Source: Siderastrea siderea (taxonomy: Eukaryota > Cnidaria > Anthozoa > Scleractinia > Rhizangiidae). From it: a DNA stretch of 64,000 nt. Below, one piece after another: positions 1 through 12,525 of this stretch. The stretch spans positions 74,446,427-74,510,426 of the forward strand of contig OZ034968.1 in NCBI GenBank assembly GCA_964030785.1, in the 5' to 3' direction. The notes under the pieces are model-generated. The model was not told where the DNA came from, made no database searches, and saw nothing but the letters and a program-made list of their open reading frames with translations. A program made the position numbers and the translations under genes. Every line of letters begins with the position of its first letter. Position 1 is the first letter of the stretch.

Positions 1-119
1 CAACACCTCGAGGCGTACAAAGCTATAATTAACAACAGTACTTTAATTGTCTGTTTTCCCATACTAAAATGGCAAGTATATTCTATTTGCACCGTATTAA
101 AAGGATTATTTTTACATAC

Positions 120-703
120 CTTGTAGTCGAAAGACAAATAGCTATCGAGGCTACTGATTTTCTTCCCATCGTCTTGGGGCTTGGGTTCCGCACCCCTTAC
201 ATCTCTTAATCTTTCAAAGCGACTGAAAACAACAAAAAGTGAGATTCAATGTACAAGCTTGAATTGGGTGGTGAGATGAAATCATTTTGGTATTACCTCT
301 TTGGTTTACATTGGCTTCTGTTTCGTCCTTCGCTGAAGCATCCCTGTAGAAGATTTTCAAAAACGAAAATTTGGAAAAGACACTTTTAAGTTATTATTCA
401 ACTTTAATACGAAATGAAAAGTAAACAATAAGTTTTTTCTAATTGTTAATATTGTGATTTGCCCTCAGTCTTGTTCTAATATAGAAGACTTAAATATGTT
501 TTTCTAATGCGCCCTTTTTATAATGAAAGCAATTTCTCACTCACCCTGTTTAGCAGTCGAACTTTCTTTCGCAGAAAAATGGGTTCACTTCCCAGCTTTC
601 TCTTTCGAGATTTCATTTTTTGTTCCGAGGAAGTCGGATCATTGACGAACTTTTCATCAAAAGCGGACTTCGCTCTTGAAACGTATTCACTCATCTCAGA
701 CAT
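120..703 (-). CDS. Unrecognised gene, first three coding exons (partial, runs off the left edge)
   Basis: Three minus-strand exons join in phase: 703-545 (ATG at 703, 53 codons, GTGAGT donor), 343-297 (after a TACAG acceptor, GTAATA donor) and 222-120 (after TTTCAG, GTATGT donor). The roughly 103-residue start is hydrophilic and basic. It has a lysine/arginine cluster (KSRKRK, near residues 31-36) that could act as a nuclear localisation signal, a second basic patch (RKKVR) and a serine/aspartate-rich end (SLDSYLSFDYK). A second ATG lies three codons downstream of the first. I do not recognise the family; a nuclear protein is a guess from composition only. The gene is divergent from SUPV3L1, with about 1.2 kb between the two start regions. 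The remaining exons lie outside the window. Confidence 0.55.
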
Positions 704-1933
704 ATTCGATAAATTAAACTGACCAACAAACAAGTAACTTTTACACTGTGAACAAACAACACAAGTGAATTGTGTGTTCACGATAAGCTAACCTGTACAC
801 AACTGATTGTTTCTATGGTAAACTCCCATTTTGTCGTTTATGACGTCTTTGTGGTGTTTTGCTCGTTCTTAGAATGCACGCGCACAAGAGAACATTGAAG
901 TCATGGAACTTTAAAATCAGTTGTTCCATGTTTTATTAGCTATCCATGGTTTTTCAGGCTAATTATTTTACGCAATGTGGTTTTATTTTGAGAAAACCTG
1001 GGCAAACGCATAACGAGAAAATACTGTGCTGCCGGACATGCTTGAAGTAAAAATCTGCGAAGATATCTAGAGAAATTAACCGAAAAAACCTGATACAAAG
1101 CAAATAGTTGACAAGCGATCAGCTAGAAGCGTTGAAACTGAAATAGCAGTATAAGTTTTAATACTTCTCTGTTTGAACATAAGCTTAAATAAGTCTTAAG
1201 CTTAAGATTACCTGTCTCCCGCGCGAAAATCTTGTATTGGTGTGTGAAAGGGGCAAACAACGAGTTCAATGCAACGTCCTTGTGGAGAACAATAAACTTC
1301 CCAATGGACTTGACTCTTTTCCCGCGGAGAAATACATGTAACTTCAACAAACAAACGCTGCGTTCTTCAGTAGAAACAAACCCAGGCCAGACCATTTCGA
1401 CTGTAGCGAACTTCTTTCACCAAACCTGTTTCTCAGTTACATGTAATTCATGCTCGGTTGGTGGAACTTGATAGATATGAAAAGCTTTCTTCTGCATTTG
1501 TTGTCAGTATTTCTTTCAAATTTTAAGCCAGTTTTCATTCAATTTATGGCAAAATTTACAGTTATTTTCTAGCATTGAGTTAGAACTTTTGGTTTAAAAA
1601 AAAAACAACTTGGCGCAGAGACGATGAGCTTGACCAATCAGAAGCAACTATTTTTCCCTTTTTGACCAATCCGAATTCACCATTTTTATCGCTCTTTCCC
1701 ACACTTTCGCGCTTTACGACGCTGCTTATATACTGATTTCTACAGACAAGCGCTAAGCCATCCATACACGGCGTTATTGCTCAGGGAATGAATAAGCGAT
1801 CTGGAAAGAATACGAACGGAAATAAAAAATGTCTGTCAATTCTTAATTTTAAATTAGAATAATCAGACGTCAACAATAGCCGGCCTGGGCACTAGCCTCG
1901 ACTCATTCTCTCTCTTTTCTCAAACCAATCAAC
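704..1933. other. Intergenic region between two divergent genes
   Basis: This stretch separates the minus-strand gene at 703 from the SUPV3L1 leader. It should contain both promoters. I see no convincing TATA box or CpG-rich block and no coding exon. Short open frames here lack splice borders and look like chance. Confidence 0.5.
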
Positions 1934-2011
1934 ATGGCGGACGACAACATGTGTTCCACAAGAAAGAAGTGGAAACCTTCGAGTTTACTGCGCTCACGAA
2001 GACCGAAATAA
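1934..2011 (+). promoter_or_regulatory. Upstream ORF in the SUPV3L1 leader, with YY1-like motifs
   Basis: A 25-codon frame opens with CAACATGGCGG (ATG at 1934) and stops with TAA at 2009-2011, one base before the SUPV3L1 ATG at 2013. Both ATGs sit in AA(C/G)ATGGCG, which resembles the YY1 core-promoter element (AAGATGGCGGC) found at the starts of many animal housekeeping and mitochondrial genes. If the transcript starts upstream of 1934, ribosomes would need leaky scanning or near-immediate reinitiation to reach the main frame. If it starts between the two motifs, the upstream frame is absent from the mRNA. Confidence 0.4.
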
Positions 2012-2012
2012 G

Positions 2013-5000
2013 ATGGCGTTTTGCAAGTTGATTCAATATTGCTCGAGGAATCACTTGCATTTGCTCTTATGTCATCAGTTTGGAAAATGCAATGCTGGAA
2101 TTTGGAGAAACTTTGTATGTTTACCTGACCTCGAAACCCGTAGCTCTCTCTCCCGGAGTTGCATCTACTTTTCTAAAAGTCTCACGACATGGAAGAATGG
2201 TAATGTTCCGTTCTCTTGTCTGGGACCTCTACAGAGACGATTTAACTCAAACAAATTAGGTTTGCAGTCCTCGAGGAGTCTGCTACAAGGAGATGTACAT
2301 TTATCGGAACAGAACGATAGGGAAAAAGACGTTAAAAGTCATCTTGCAGAGGCAGAAAATATATCATCCTTGGACAAAGACCTGATTAAGCAACAATCTG
2401 AAACGTTTAATGATCAAAACCAAGTGGAAAGATTTGCTAAAAATCCTTCAAATAATGAAAGCTTGGTGAATTGTAGTACATTATTAACTGAACACGTCAC
2501 AAAACCTTCTGTTGAGAAAAGCTCTCCAGAAACAGAGGAATGTGACAGCAGCTCTTTTCAGAAGAGAGTTGTACTTACACCAGGTTGGTAAATATGATGG
2601 GATATGATATGGGATACAGGTTGAGGGGAGGGACTACTCAATACAGGTTTGTACAGGGAGGTTCAGTCCCCTTAAATGCTATCCTTTCCCAGGGGGCTTT
2701 TTGGAATGCTGATTTTGCAACCCTGTTTAGTAGTTAAATTTAGTTGCTAAACATTTTAGTTCAATGTGTATTGTTTAGTTTCAAAAAATATTCATACCTC
2801 CCCACCAAATTAGTTTTTGGTTTGAGCCCCCCACCCACCCCTCCGGAAATTCCAGTTTAGCTTCATGCTTTCCTTTAAAGAGGAAGTTCTGGTATAAAAG
2901 GGCCTTGGCCTGGCCACTAACAGCTCCGTTGACAATCAACCTTGGTGGGGTGCAGATCTCCAATATCTGTCAACAAGGGAGACAACACTGACTTTGACAA
3001 GTGAGACAAAAGTTTCACTAGCAAGGTCACTACCATATAGAATACAGAATTCATATTCGGTCTACGAAGGGTTTCCTTTACCACCAAAAGAACAAATACG
3101 AGAAACTTGAACCTTGTGTTAGTAGGCTAGAAACTCTAAACTCAAAACAGGTACAAATTTGCATTTCGAAGCCTGCATGGTAATTACATTTAGCATATGC
3201 AACAAAAAATTATAAACTTAAACTAACACCTACACTAGCTGGCACCTAGTGTGAAAAACAATATAAGTAATCAAGCATTTGTTACAAGATGGCAGCAATT
3301 TCAAACTGCTGTTGATTCTCTCAGGAAATTTAGCATATCACACACACCTTTCCTGCCTGATACTTTGGAATAAATATTTTGTTAACAGTAGAAGTCACAA
3401 TAGATATCAGCATGGTGGGATTGTCTTTATTTAGCCTGTTTGTAGCTTATACGTCTCCTTGACTGCTCTGACTGTCTTTGTCTGCCAGTTCCAGAGTGCA
3501 GCTGAGGTGTGAAATGGGGGAGGGGCTTTTCTTTGAAAACTTCCAATGATCATCCATTGGGTTCGTATGGATATTTCTGGAGCCACTTATTTTGGCGAAC
3601 CCATAAATACTATAGTAACAAATTTTACTACCCTTCTGTATGCTACAAGCTCAAAAAAGGCACCCCTTTTAGGCAGAACCTCCACCCCCTTTCCTAAAAT
3701 AAAAGATTGGTAAAGTGATGGGAGAGTAAAGATGCACTTTCTGATGACATATTGCTGGGGCTTAACTCAATATTTTGTAGCATAGAACATCTAGAATAAT
3801 TCTAGATTAATTATTAATTAATTCTAATTATTATCCTCCCTCCCTCTGTGAACAGATTTTCCAGTCCATCCCAGGGCTATTCCCAGTATTTTGTTAGGTT
3901 TCCAGCCCTGTCAATATTTGCCGGCAGCCAGCATTTTGATGCTTGCAGTCAACTGTTTGCCGCTCTCTTCACTCTGGACTTCCTTCAGGCAGGGAAATCC
4001 AGTCCCTGCTGCCTACTACTTCTATTCTGTTACCTGTTACTAGAAATCACTTTTACAAGGCAGTGTTTTCCTAATGGTTTGCCAGTATCTATTTGAATAT
4101 ACTCACCCAGGTAGAGAGATTTTCTAATGTGGTGTAAAGTTTGTTTTGCACTTGTCCGCATGCAGAGACCAGCCTTCTCCCCTGACCTTGGTCCTTCTGG
4201 AGCTAGACTGTTGGCACTCCTTTTCTGGATAGTCGAGAAGGGGCGCAGAAAAACCCGAAACCTGGAGCAAACAAGCTGAGGGGGGCTGGAGGAGAGGCGC
4301 TCCAGTCTCACTCCAGTCTCACTGTGCTGTTGATAGCTTGTGCTCTTAACTGTCCAGAAAGGGACGGCTACCAGTCTATTGATGAACTAAGGTTTTCCAC
4401 CAACCGGCTCTCCTCCATGTTTTCCGAATGCACTATTCAGTAAGTAATAGTTAATCATTAATTAACTTTTTATTGAACTACTCCTTACCTTCCACTCATG
4501 GTCACATTTATATCTTTGGTTTTTTTTTTATTTGTAAACAGGAAAGGTAAATAAATTGTTAATTGACTTCTTTGAAGACGGGCAAGTTAAAAAGGCTGCA
4601 CTTGAAAATGGGTTAAATGGTAAGGAATTTAGTTAAATTTTATTACAGATTGTGTACTGGTAATTTCACAGGTACCTCGAGCTCAACAAGTATTCATCTG
4701 ACCTTTGTAATGTCAACATCAGCATCATTGAGGGTCATGATGAAATAACTGGTTGCTAAACAGCAAAAATTATTAGGGTTTGTATGGGGATTTAACAAAC
4801 ATATTTAGGAGTTACAAATAAAGAGTCCTCTCTATGATATCATACATAGAGAGGAAGCTAACACCTACTGGAATCATGCTGAAACAATTATTTATTTACT
4901 GGTATTGTGTATGAAGGAGAACAATTTAAACAACGTTCACAAGTGTGTGGTGGAGAATCTCTTCATTAGGTGTAGTTCAAGTTCTCAGGGACTTGATAAA

Positions 5001-8000
5001 ATTGTTAAGTTATTATCAAATTTTAATAAATGTTGTTTAATTTTTGTCAGGCAAGTTATTTCACCAGATTTTTCAAGAATTCAGAAAGAAGATTCTTTCA
5101 CAGATGAAATCAGGAAATAAAGAAATGTTGAAAGTGTTTAGGAAATCATATTATGGTTCAGGTGAGTGAGTCTACTAGTTGACATTAATCATTATGACAA
5201 CAACAACCTTGTATTAATTTTATCTAGTTTTTGAAAATCAATTTTTAATGGAAATGTATACTTCTGGATCTTTCATTTATTCTGAACAACCTTTGTATTA
5301 ACGTATTTTTTTTATTATTATTTTTTTTACAATCCTCAGACCATGCGACAAATCTTTTCCCTTTATTTTTGGCATTTGCACGTCAAGTATATCCTATGCT
5401 GAACTGCATTGATGAGGTCAAGAAGATTTCAGACTTGCGTGGTCCTGCAGATTTGTAAGTAAATTATTATTACTTATCAGATTTTGTATTTCCTTTTAAA
5501 TTTAATAATAAAGTTCAGCAGCCATAATTACAGAGATTTGCTCTCCATTTTTTCACGAAAACCCAAATAAGTTTTACCTCTAAAATCTTGACAGGTCATC
5601 ATTACGATTCGGCTGCATAAATTTGCCAGCAGCCACAAATCAAAAGTCTGGTGCGAGGCAACAACGACCTTTTTTCCACAGGCTGCAGTGCAGTACTAAT
5701 GATCACTGGCAATCAGTTTTCCCACAGCAAGTGAATAAAACCACCTAGTGTATTGCTCATCTTACTGCAGCAAGCCACAACAGGTTCAATTAGAGGGAAA
5801 TCATTGTAGGCTCGATTTCTGCTGCTCTCTCGAGTCCAGTCTTTGTTCCTCCCTGAGAAGGAGCGCGGGCTCATTTCCTGAACAGCGGCTGGTAATTGAG
5901 TCTAAATCATTGTGGCGCTGTGTCTTAACAGGATAGGGGGAGGGGGGTGGTAACTGAGTGATGTTTTGATAATCATATCAATAATATTTTGTGAAATGTT
6001 AGGTTCCCAAAGGCCAGAGCAATAAAAAGAAAAGTCATATACCATGCTGGTCCCACAAATAGTGGCAAGACACACTCTGCTCTTGAAAGATTCCGATCAG
6101 CTGACTCTGGAGTGTACTGTGGGCCTCTAAGACTGTTAGCAACGGAGGTCTTTAGAAGAACAAATGATGCTGTAAGTCTATTTGTGTCACTTGAAAAATA
6201 CTAGTTTCAACTTGTGGTATTTAGTTCACACACTTCATTTAAGTAAGTTATCTTAGGGAAACAATGACTTGGTTCCTAAGATGTTAAAAGGATTCCACAG
6301 GTTGTACAGTAACTATCCTCAAAATGAATGCTGCTGCTCTGGTAGCAATTTAAATAATCCTCCCATCCCAGCTATAAGCTAAAATCCCAACAACACTGGC
6401 TAGGTCAGAGGTAGAAATTAAAGAAGAAGGGAGGTACAAGGCTGTCAATAAGGACCAGGGGGGATTTGCCCTGGCTACTTTGATAGACAAACAAGGGATT
6501 GCTACAAAGATAACTGTTTTCTCCCTAGCCACTTTTTCCAGTACCCCTGCCACTTCAAAACTTAGTGACAGCCCCATAGAGAGGTTAAGTTTTATGCTTA
6601 TTCATGCTGATCACACTTCAATAGTGTGGCTAATAAGCATTCTATATGTGAGTGTGCCTGGTATCTGTTCTACATGTTTTGTACTCTCAGTGGATCTTAT
6701 GATGGAACCAGACTGAGAAAGTGCCTATAAGTAGTAGCCTGGAAGGGGATTTTTTCTGTGTAGTGCAAAGCTAAAATCTGGGCAAAAGCAGTCAGAATTT
6801 GACAAGTCACTGAGCCTGGTTAATATGCACCCGACCCTTCATATCACCTTCCTGTTAGATTATTTACTTTTTTATCATCGTTAATTATTCCCTATTATTA
6901 ATAATAAACAGGGAATACCATGTGACTTGCTGACCGGTGAGGACAGGCAGTGGGCGATATCACCAGATGAACCTGCCAATCACATTGCTGCAACTATTGA
7001 GATGTGCTCCACAAGTAGACCTTGTATGTATTAATATTGTGGTCCTGTATTTTATTTCTGTGTAGGAATAAATATGCTGGTTGGAGAAGTAGTAGTGGGG
7101 AATGGGATGGGGTAAGGGAAGGCGCAGGGGTATGGGGAAAGGGAAATAGTGGGTGGAGGGCATGGGTGGTGGTGGAAGGAGTATGTAGGGGTGAGAGGAA
7201 GTGGGTAGGGGTGGTCAAGAGAAAAACAAGTAGATGGGGGGAATGGGATGTGGTAAGTGAAGGGGTAGGGATGGAGGAATAGGGAAAGAAGCAAACAAGT
7301 AGGAGTGGAGGGAGTTGAACTTGTGTGTATCAAGAAACAACTCCAGCCAGTGTTCAAAGTGGGACTTCAACCTGGAACCTCCAGATTTGAAATCCAGTGC
7401 CCCAACCACTCAGCTACACTGCCCCCTTATATTACTCAGCAACTGAAACTACAGGTTTGCTAAGTACTGTGAGAGCTAACTGCAACCTCCACCTTCCATA
7501 TTACTGGTCTAAGTATCTTTTGAACATTGCAGATGATTGTGCAGTGATAGATGAAATTCAGATGATGAATGATAACGAAAGAGGCTGGGCATGGACACGC
7601 GCTCTGTTAGGTTAGCTGTTGTTTTTTGTTTACTAAGAAGTCGTTAATTTGTGAGAATCCACTATACTGGTATGCTTATTCTGCGGTGGTTAACTCCTTG
7701 TATCTCCCATCCAGGTCTACCATGCCATGAAATTCATGTCTGTGGTGAAAGCTCAGCCATAGATGTTGTACAAAGATTAGTATCTTCTTGTAATGACGAA
7801 ATGGAGGTAAAAATAGCTAGTGTTATCGTGTGTATGGAAATACTAGTGTCATCATTTATACATCATCAAGAGTACTAGACTAAGTGTCATCACTTGTACA
7901 GTTATGTCTGCCTCTCTGACATGTCCACCCAACTGTTATAATCAGGGATTAATGGTGACATTCATCCTCAAAGTTGAAGTTTGAACATTGAACCTTTTCA

Positions 8001-11000
8001 TCCTCGTCAGCATTCGTAACACTGTGTGTGTCAATGTGTGGTTACTTACAAAAGAACCAATTGTAGTTCTGAAATAAGAATTAACTCTTTCAAGCTACAA
8101 ACTGAAAATTGGTTTGTTATGGTGACAGAAAACAAATTAATTTATAATATTTATTTTACAGATACATCGTTATGAGAGACTTTCCCCTCTGAATGTTAGG
8201 CATGAAATCAGCATTGGTAAGGTCTTATCATTAAAAAAAAAAAGATTTTAAACCCAGTAAAGATAAGGTGCATGTTATTTTGTTTATCCAATCTCAAGAC
8301 TTGTTTGTTGAGATTCACATCTTCTTTTCTGTTTTTAGATAGAAAATTTGGAAGAGTGAAGCCTGGAGACTGTGTGGTTGCATTTTCCCAGAAAGATTTG
8401 TATAATCTGAGAAGAGAGATTGAAAAGAAAAGTAAACACAAATGTGCCATCATTTATGGGAATCTTCCACCAGGTAACCCTCTCCACCTACGGTATTTAA
8501 TTATGTTCCCAGAATCTCGGTAACAGTCATGTGACTGTTGTTTTTTCAGCTACTAAAGTGGAGCAGGCCAATAAGTTCAATAATCCTGAGGATGAATGTT
8601 CTGTGCTGGTGGCATCTGATGCAGTTGGAATGGGACTCAACTTGTAAGTTTGATGGGAGGACTTATCAAATAGTAACCCGTGAAATAGCTAAAGCTAGTC
8701 AAGGCAGGTGTCCATCTATTGATTGTTAGCTTTAAATTCTAGATTAAGACTAACTTGGAGTTTAGATATGAAGAAAGACATGGGGTTTAGTTTTGAGTAC
8801 GAATGTTTTGGAGGGATTAGTTTTGGCTCTTTAAAATTTGGATATCCTCAATCCCTGCAAGCAAGGGCACTGCCATTAGTTTTTTTTTTCTCGTGGATAT
8901 TTTTGTATATTAAATTATTGCCTCAGATCTCCCCCCCCCCCCCCCCCCGCTTACATTCCGTGTCGTGTTATTTGTGCTGTTTTCAGGAATATTAAGCGGA
9001 TTGTGTTCAGCACTTTGACGAAGTTTGATGGACGCACCATGGTGCAACTGACCTCTTCACAAGCCAAACAGATCGCAGGTCGAGCTGGAAGATATGGCTC
9101 AGATCACCCTAATGGCGAAGCGTTAACGTAAGAAGCTGTATTCAATGTTAAATCTCTATTACAAAGACGTTTATTAATCACCTACTTTTTAAGTAATAAG
9201 CATGTCCATAATCTCCTCTTTTTTAACAGATTTAGGAAAGAGGATTCCAAAGTTCTTTATTCCCTGGTGTCTGCACCTACACAAGACATTAAGGTGAATA
9301 CTTAAACAAAAACATTTGTTTTGTTTTGCTTACATGTATGGTAATCTTGAGGAGGGGGCAGGGGGGTTAAAATGTAAGTTTTGGTAGACATGAAATGATT
9401 GTACTGACCGCGGTCATTCAAATACTGGCATGCTATTTTTTCTGTGTTAATGAGGAGTCCCTTCAAGGAAAATCCCCTTATCAAGTAATAGCAAAACATT
9501 GCTACGTCAAAACCTTGTTTTATTTGCCACGTGAGCAAATGCAATTTTGGTGGATGATCTTGCCTGGGATATGCTTTTCATTTTGTTTTCTATCTTACTT
9601 TGTAACTGAGATGCACCATACAAAACACTTGTATCTGTGATTCTTGTGGAAGTGCGGCGGTGGTGTGGTGGATCGGAAGATTGGAGGGACGGTGGTTCAA
9701 GGCTGTTCTGCCTCGTGTCATGTTTTTTCCTCAGGGAAGAAGTTGGAAGTTGCGAGCCACTAGGCTTGTGAAAATTTGCCTCTGTCTTTATCTGTGCTTG
9801 TAATTTTTGGTTCTTATTCAGGCAGCAGGGTTAGCCCCCAGTATGGAGCAGATTGAGATGCTGTCTGAACAGCTACCAGATGCAAATTTGCTTAAATTAT
9901 ATGTAAGTCAACCATTCGCCCTCCCCCAATTTAAATCACTTTAAACCTAACGTGTGATGTGGCTCTATTTTCTTTTCATTTGCGGCTCGTCGAGGGGCCC
10001 CGTCCGCACAAATGCGTTTTTGTTTGAAAACGCGTATTTTGTTATGCGTTTTTGCCGACTGTCCACACTAAAACGATCGAAAGTGGAGCTGTTTATCGAG
10101 AAAAACGGAGGTTTTCGAAAACGGAAGTCTATCGTTTTGGTGTGGACAGTAAAAAGAGATCTTTCCGAAAAGGCGGTGTCTAGATACCCGGCAGCCGGGT
10201 ACGGATGATTCAAGACTAAATACCTGGCAGTCCGAAATTTTCGATGAATTTCGACGAAAAGGCTTAATCTCACGTTCCGAAAGTATTCGATATTTGTTTA
10301 GAATTGCCAAGCGAGTCAGAAAAGTATCTTGGTTTTACAGTTGTCGAGTTTTCAGAGCTTGTGCATACTAGAAAATCGTGCGTCCGGGCGCAGAAACACT
10401 GATTATTTGTTTTTTGTATCGATGTCACTGAAATTTTAGTTCAATAGTTTGAAAAATGACGGTGAAACCTCTGGGCCGCCAAAATCGTGAGCTGCCGGGA
10501 ACTTAGCTTTTCCAGAACTCTGCCCGGCTTAATTATGTAAATGGCAGAGCTTATTAACTTTAATTTGTTAAATTTAATGATATTTTCTTAGTTTTCAGTC
10601 TTACATTGTTATTGGGTGCGTTATTTTATTTTGTAGGAAGTTTTTGAAAGTGTGGTTCAGCTGGATGGCGCCAACTATTTCATGTGTGATTTGGAATTCA
10701 AGAAGGTTTGTTGTTGTTTATCAGTTTTTTATCAAATGACCTTGAAATAATATTTGCGTACGCGTTGATCGGAGGAAGATCATTTGTGGTCATTGACGAA
10801 TAACTCAACAGGTTATGACGAACATATTTTTATTGAAAATGTTGACTACTTGCCCTTTGTTTTGTTTTCTTTAACGGCAGGTACTGTACAAAGGTATGAC
10901 TGATAATTGTGCACTATTTTTGAATTAACCAATAATTTCCCTTTGTCCTGATTGACAGTAAAAAATTCACGCTTTTCTGGAGTATTCAACTTTTTTGCAA

Positions 11001-12525
11001 AAAACTCTAATCCTTCTGTCCTCCTCTTGTTTAACGAGGAAATTTTGGCCTTCTCTGCAGGGAAAAAAAGGAGCTCGTGGAGGAAAACTTGGATGGGCTT
11101 CCTGAAACTTGACTTCGAAAGATCGGTTCAGTGGAGTCTGGAGAGGGAGGGAGCAGGGCATGGAATGCCCCTCCCAATCGTGGGTGCTCTCCTCGGGTCC
11201 TTTTGATTTAGTCAGAGTTGCCTGCTTTTTAACAGGAGAGCTAAAGGCTTGTGTTAACCCCCGCTGTATCGAACACGCAAGGGAACAATAATCGTTTGAG
11301 CTAACGAGAGTTCGAGACAGCAAGTTGTAAATATGCGAGCAACATCATCCGAGTTCCAGATAGCGGGGGATTTGAGTTAGCGGGGATTTGTGGTAGAGGG
11401 GGATTTACTGTGCTGTAAATTACGGTAGAGTAAATTTGTTTTTTTTTTTCCTTCAGAAAATAGCCCACAAATTACGCGGCATTGCCCTGTCCATAACTGA
11501 ACAGTATGTATTCAGTACAGCGCCCATCAGTACCAAGACAATTGAACTTGCTGTCAAGGTAGGAGAACAAATTGGACATCATTTGAATTGTCTGACTTTA
11601 GGACTTCATTTACAGCCTCAAAAGTTGGGACCATGTTGTACAGCATAACAAACACCACCAAAGGAAAGTACTGCTCAGAAGCACTTTAAGATTTCATGCA
11701 CAAACTCAAAACTATGAACCACGTTGTATAACATAATCAACCTCGTCTCCAGGGCGCTTTTCCCTTCAAGTGTGTAAAGGGCGAGAAAAGCGCCCTGGGG
11801 ACGAGGTAACAAACAGCACCACAGGGAAGTACTTCTCAGTAGGTCGCACTTAAGGATTTCATTCAGAGACTCAAACGGTAGAACCTTATCAGGATTTGGG
11901 GTTTTTGCTTTGCTTAGGAAAGGGCCAAATTTCATGTAGCAAATCTGTTTCGCCAATCTTTAATTAAGGCTAACATAACCACCGGGTTATTTGTTTCAGT
12001 TTGCACAGTATGTGAGCGATGAGATGGCACTGACGTCATCCATGCTGCGAAAGATAATCAATTGGCCTCCTAAGAAACCCAGATCCCTGGAGCATCTGCA
12101 GAATCTGGAAGCGTTACACGAGGGACTGGATCTATATCTTTGGCTCAGGTTGGTTGAGACCGGGCCCGATTGGAGCTGTGGTTGTCGCGAAGACAACTTC
12201 GCGGTTTTCGCGCCATTTCGAGAAGGATAAAATGACGCCAAATATACGTGTAATGTAGTACTGCTTGTACAGAAATCTGTAGTTTGCGGCAACGTCTGGT
12301 TTTACACGCCACTCCTTTCTTTTTGTTCCTCGCAGTTACCGTTTTTCTGAAATATTTGTGGATTTAGAGGAAGTCTGCGAAATGCAGCAACATGTGGAAG
12401 GCATCATAGGAGAAGCGGTTTCCTCGAACAAGCTCGGATCTCTCACGACACAGTGGCAGCGCCGCAGGTCAAGCATCAAACAGAAGAAGTTTGTCAAATG
12501 GCTCAGACATCACGGCATTTGGTGA
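2013..12525 (+). CDS. SUPV3L1: SUV3-like mitochondrial ATP-dependent RNA helicase (SUPV3L1)
   Basis: Eighteen exons join in phase to 801 codons plus stop (human is 786 aa): 2013-2583, 4542-4619, 5051-5161, 5340-5454, 6003-6171, 6912-7023, 7533-7610, 7715-7806, 8162-8216, 8339-8473, 8550-8643, 8987-9127, 9230-9293, 9822-9902, 10637-10705, 11457-11558, 12000-12148, 12336-12525. The first 190 residues are poorly conserved and Arg/Ser-rich, fitting a mitochondrial presequence plus spacer. Helicase motifs are intact: Walker A GPTNSGKT (308-315), DEIQ Walker B (392-395), [10 protein letters not shown], and QIAGRAGR (565-572). The SUV3 C-terminal domain follows (DLYLWLS). Family role: 3'-5' RNA/DNA unwinding with PNPase in the mitochondrial degradosome. 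The end is odd: the last frame reads TGG TGA, and use of the overlapping GTGAGC donor at 12522 into an acceptor at 12963 would also create TGA, so the protein ends at the same place either way. It lacks the long basic tail of the human protein. The exon 1 donor (GTTGGT) is weak. Confidence 0.93.
7080..7280 (+). repeat. G-rich purine tract in a SUPV3L1 intron
   Basis: About 200 bases on the plus strand are nearly free of C and are built from short runs such as GGGGTA, GGGAATGGGATG and GGTGGTGG. No fixed unit length is visible. Repeated GGG and GGGG blocks give potential for G-quadruplex or triplex structure in the nontemplate strand of the intron after exon 6. Confidence 0.6.
7310..7427 (-). 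mobile_element. tRNA-like SINE fragment (minus strand)
   Basis: Read on the minus strand from about 7427, the sequence has a tRNA-like head. There is an A-box-like TAGCTGAGTGGTTGGGGCA, an anticodon-arm-like TGGATTTCAAATCTGGA and a B-box-like GGTTGAAGTCC (7362-7372). An unrelated body follows. This is the plan of a Pol III tRNA-derived SINE. It lies inside a SUPV3L1 intron next to the G-rich tract. The head is too diverged to be a functional tRNA gene. Confidence 0.55.
10066..10152. repeat. Short inverted-repeat element in a SUPV3L1 intron
   Basis: CTGTCCACACTAAAACGAT near 10066-10084 is mirrored by ATCGTTTTGGTGTGGACAG ending near 10150. The flanks (about 10000-10060) carry GAAAACGCGTATT, which recurs near 21010-21027, so both places probably hold pieces of one non-autonomous family. 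Confidence 0.5.
11741..11806. repeat. Strong hairpin in a SUPV3L1 intron
   Basis: CCTCGTCTCCAGGGCGCTTT at 11741-11760 pairs with AAAGCGCCCTGGGGACGAGG at the other end, and the inner TTCCC/GGGCG continues the stem. The loop is about 14 bases. It looks like a tiny fully palindromic transposon relic, and a similar hairpin is at 21302-21385. Confidence 0.65.

Noticed and set aside
9640..9770. Possible second SINE with a B-box-like GGTTCAAGGC
   Set aside because: The A-box is not recognisable and the ends are unclear.
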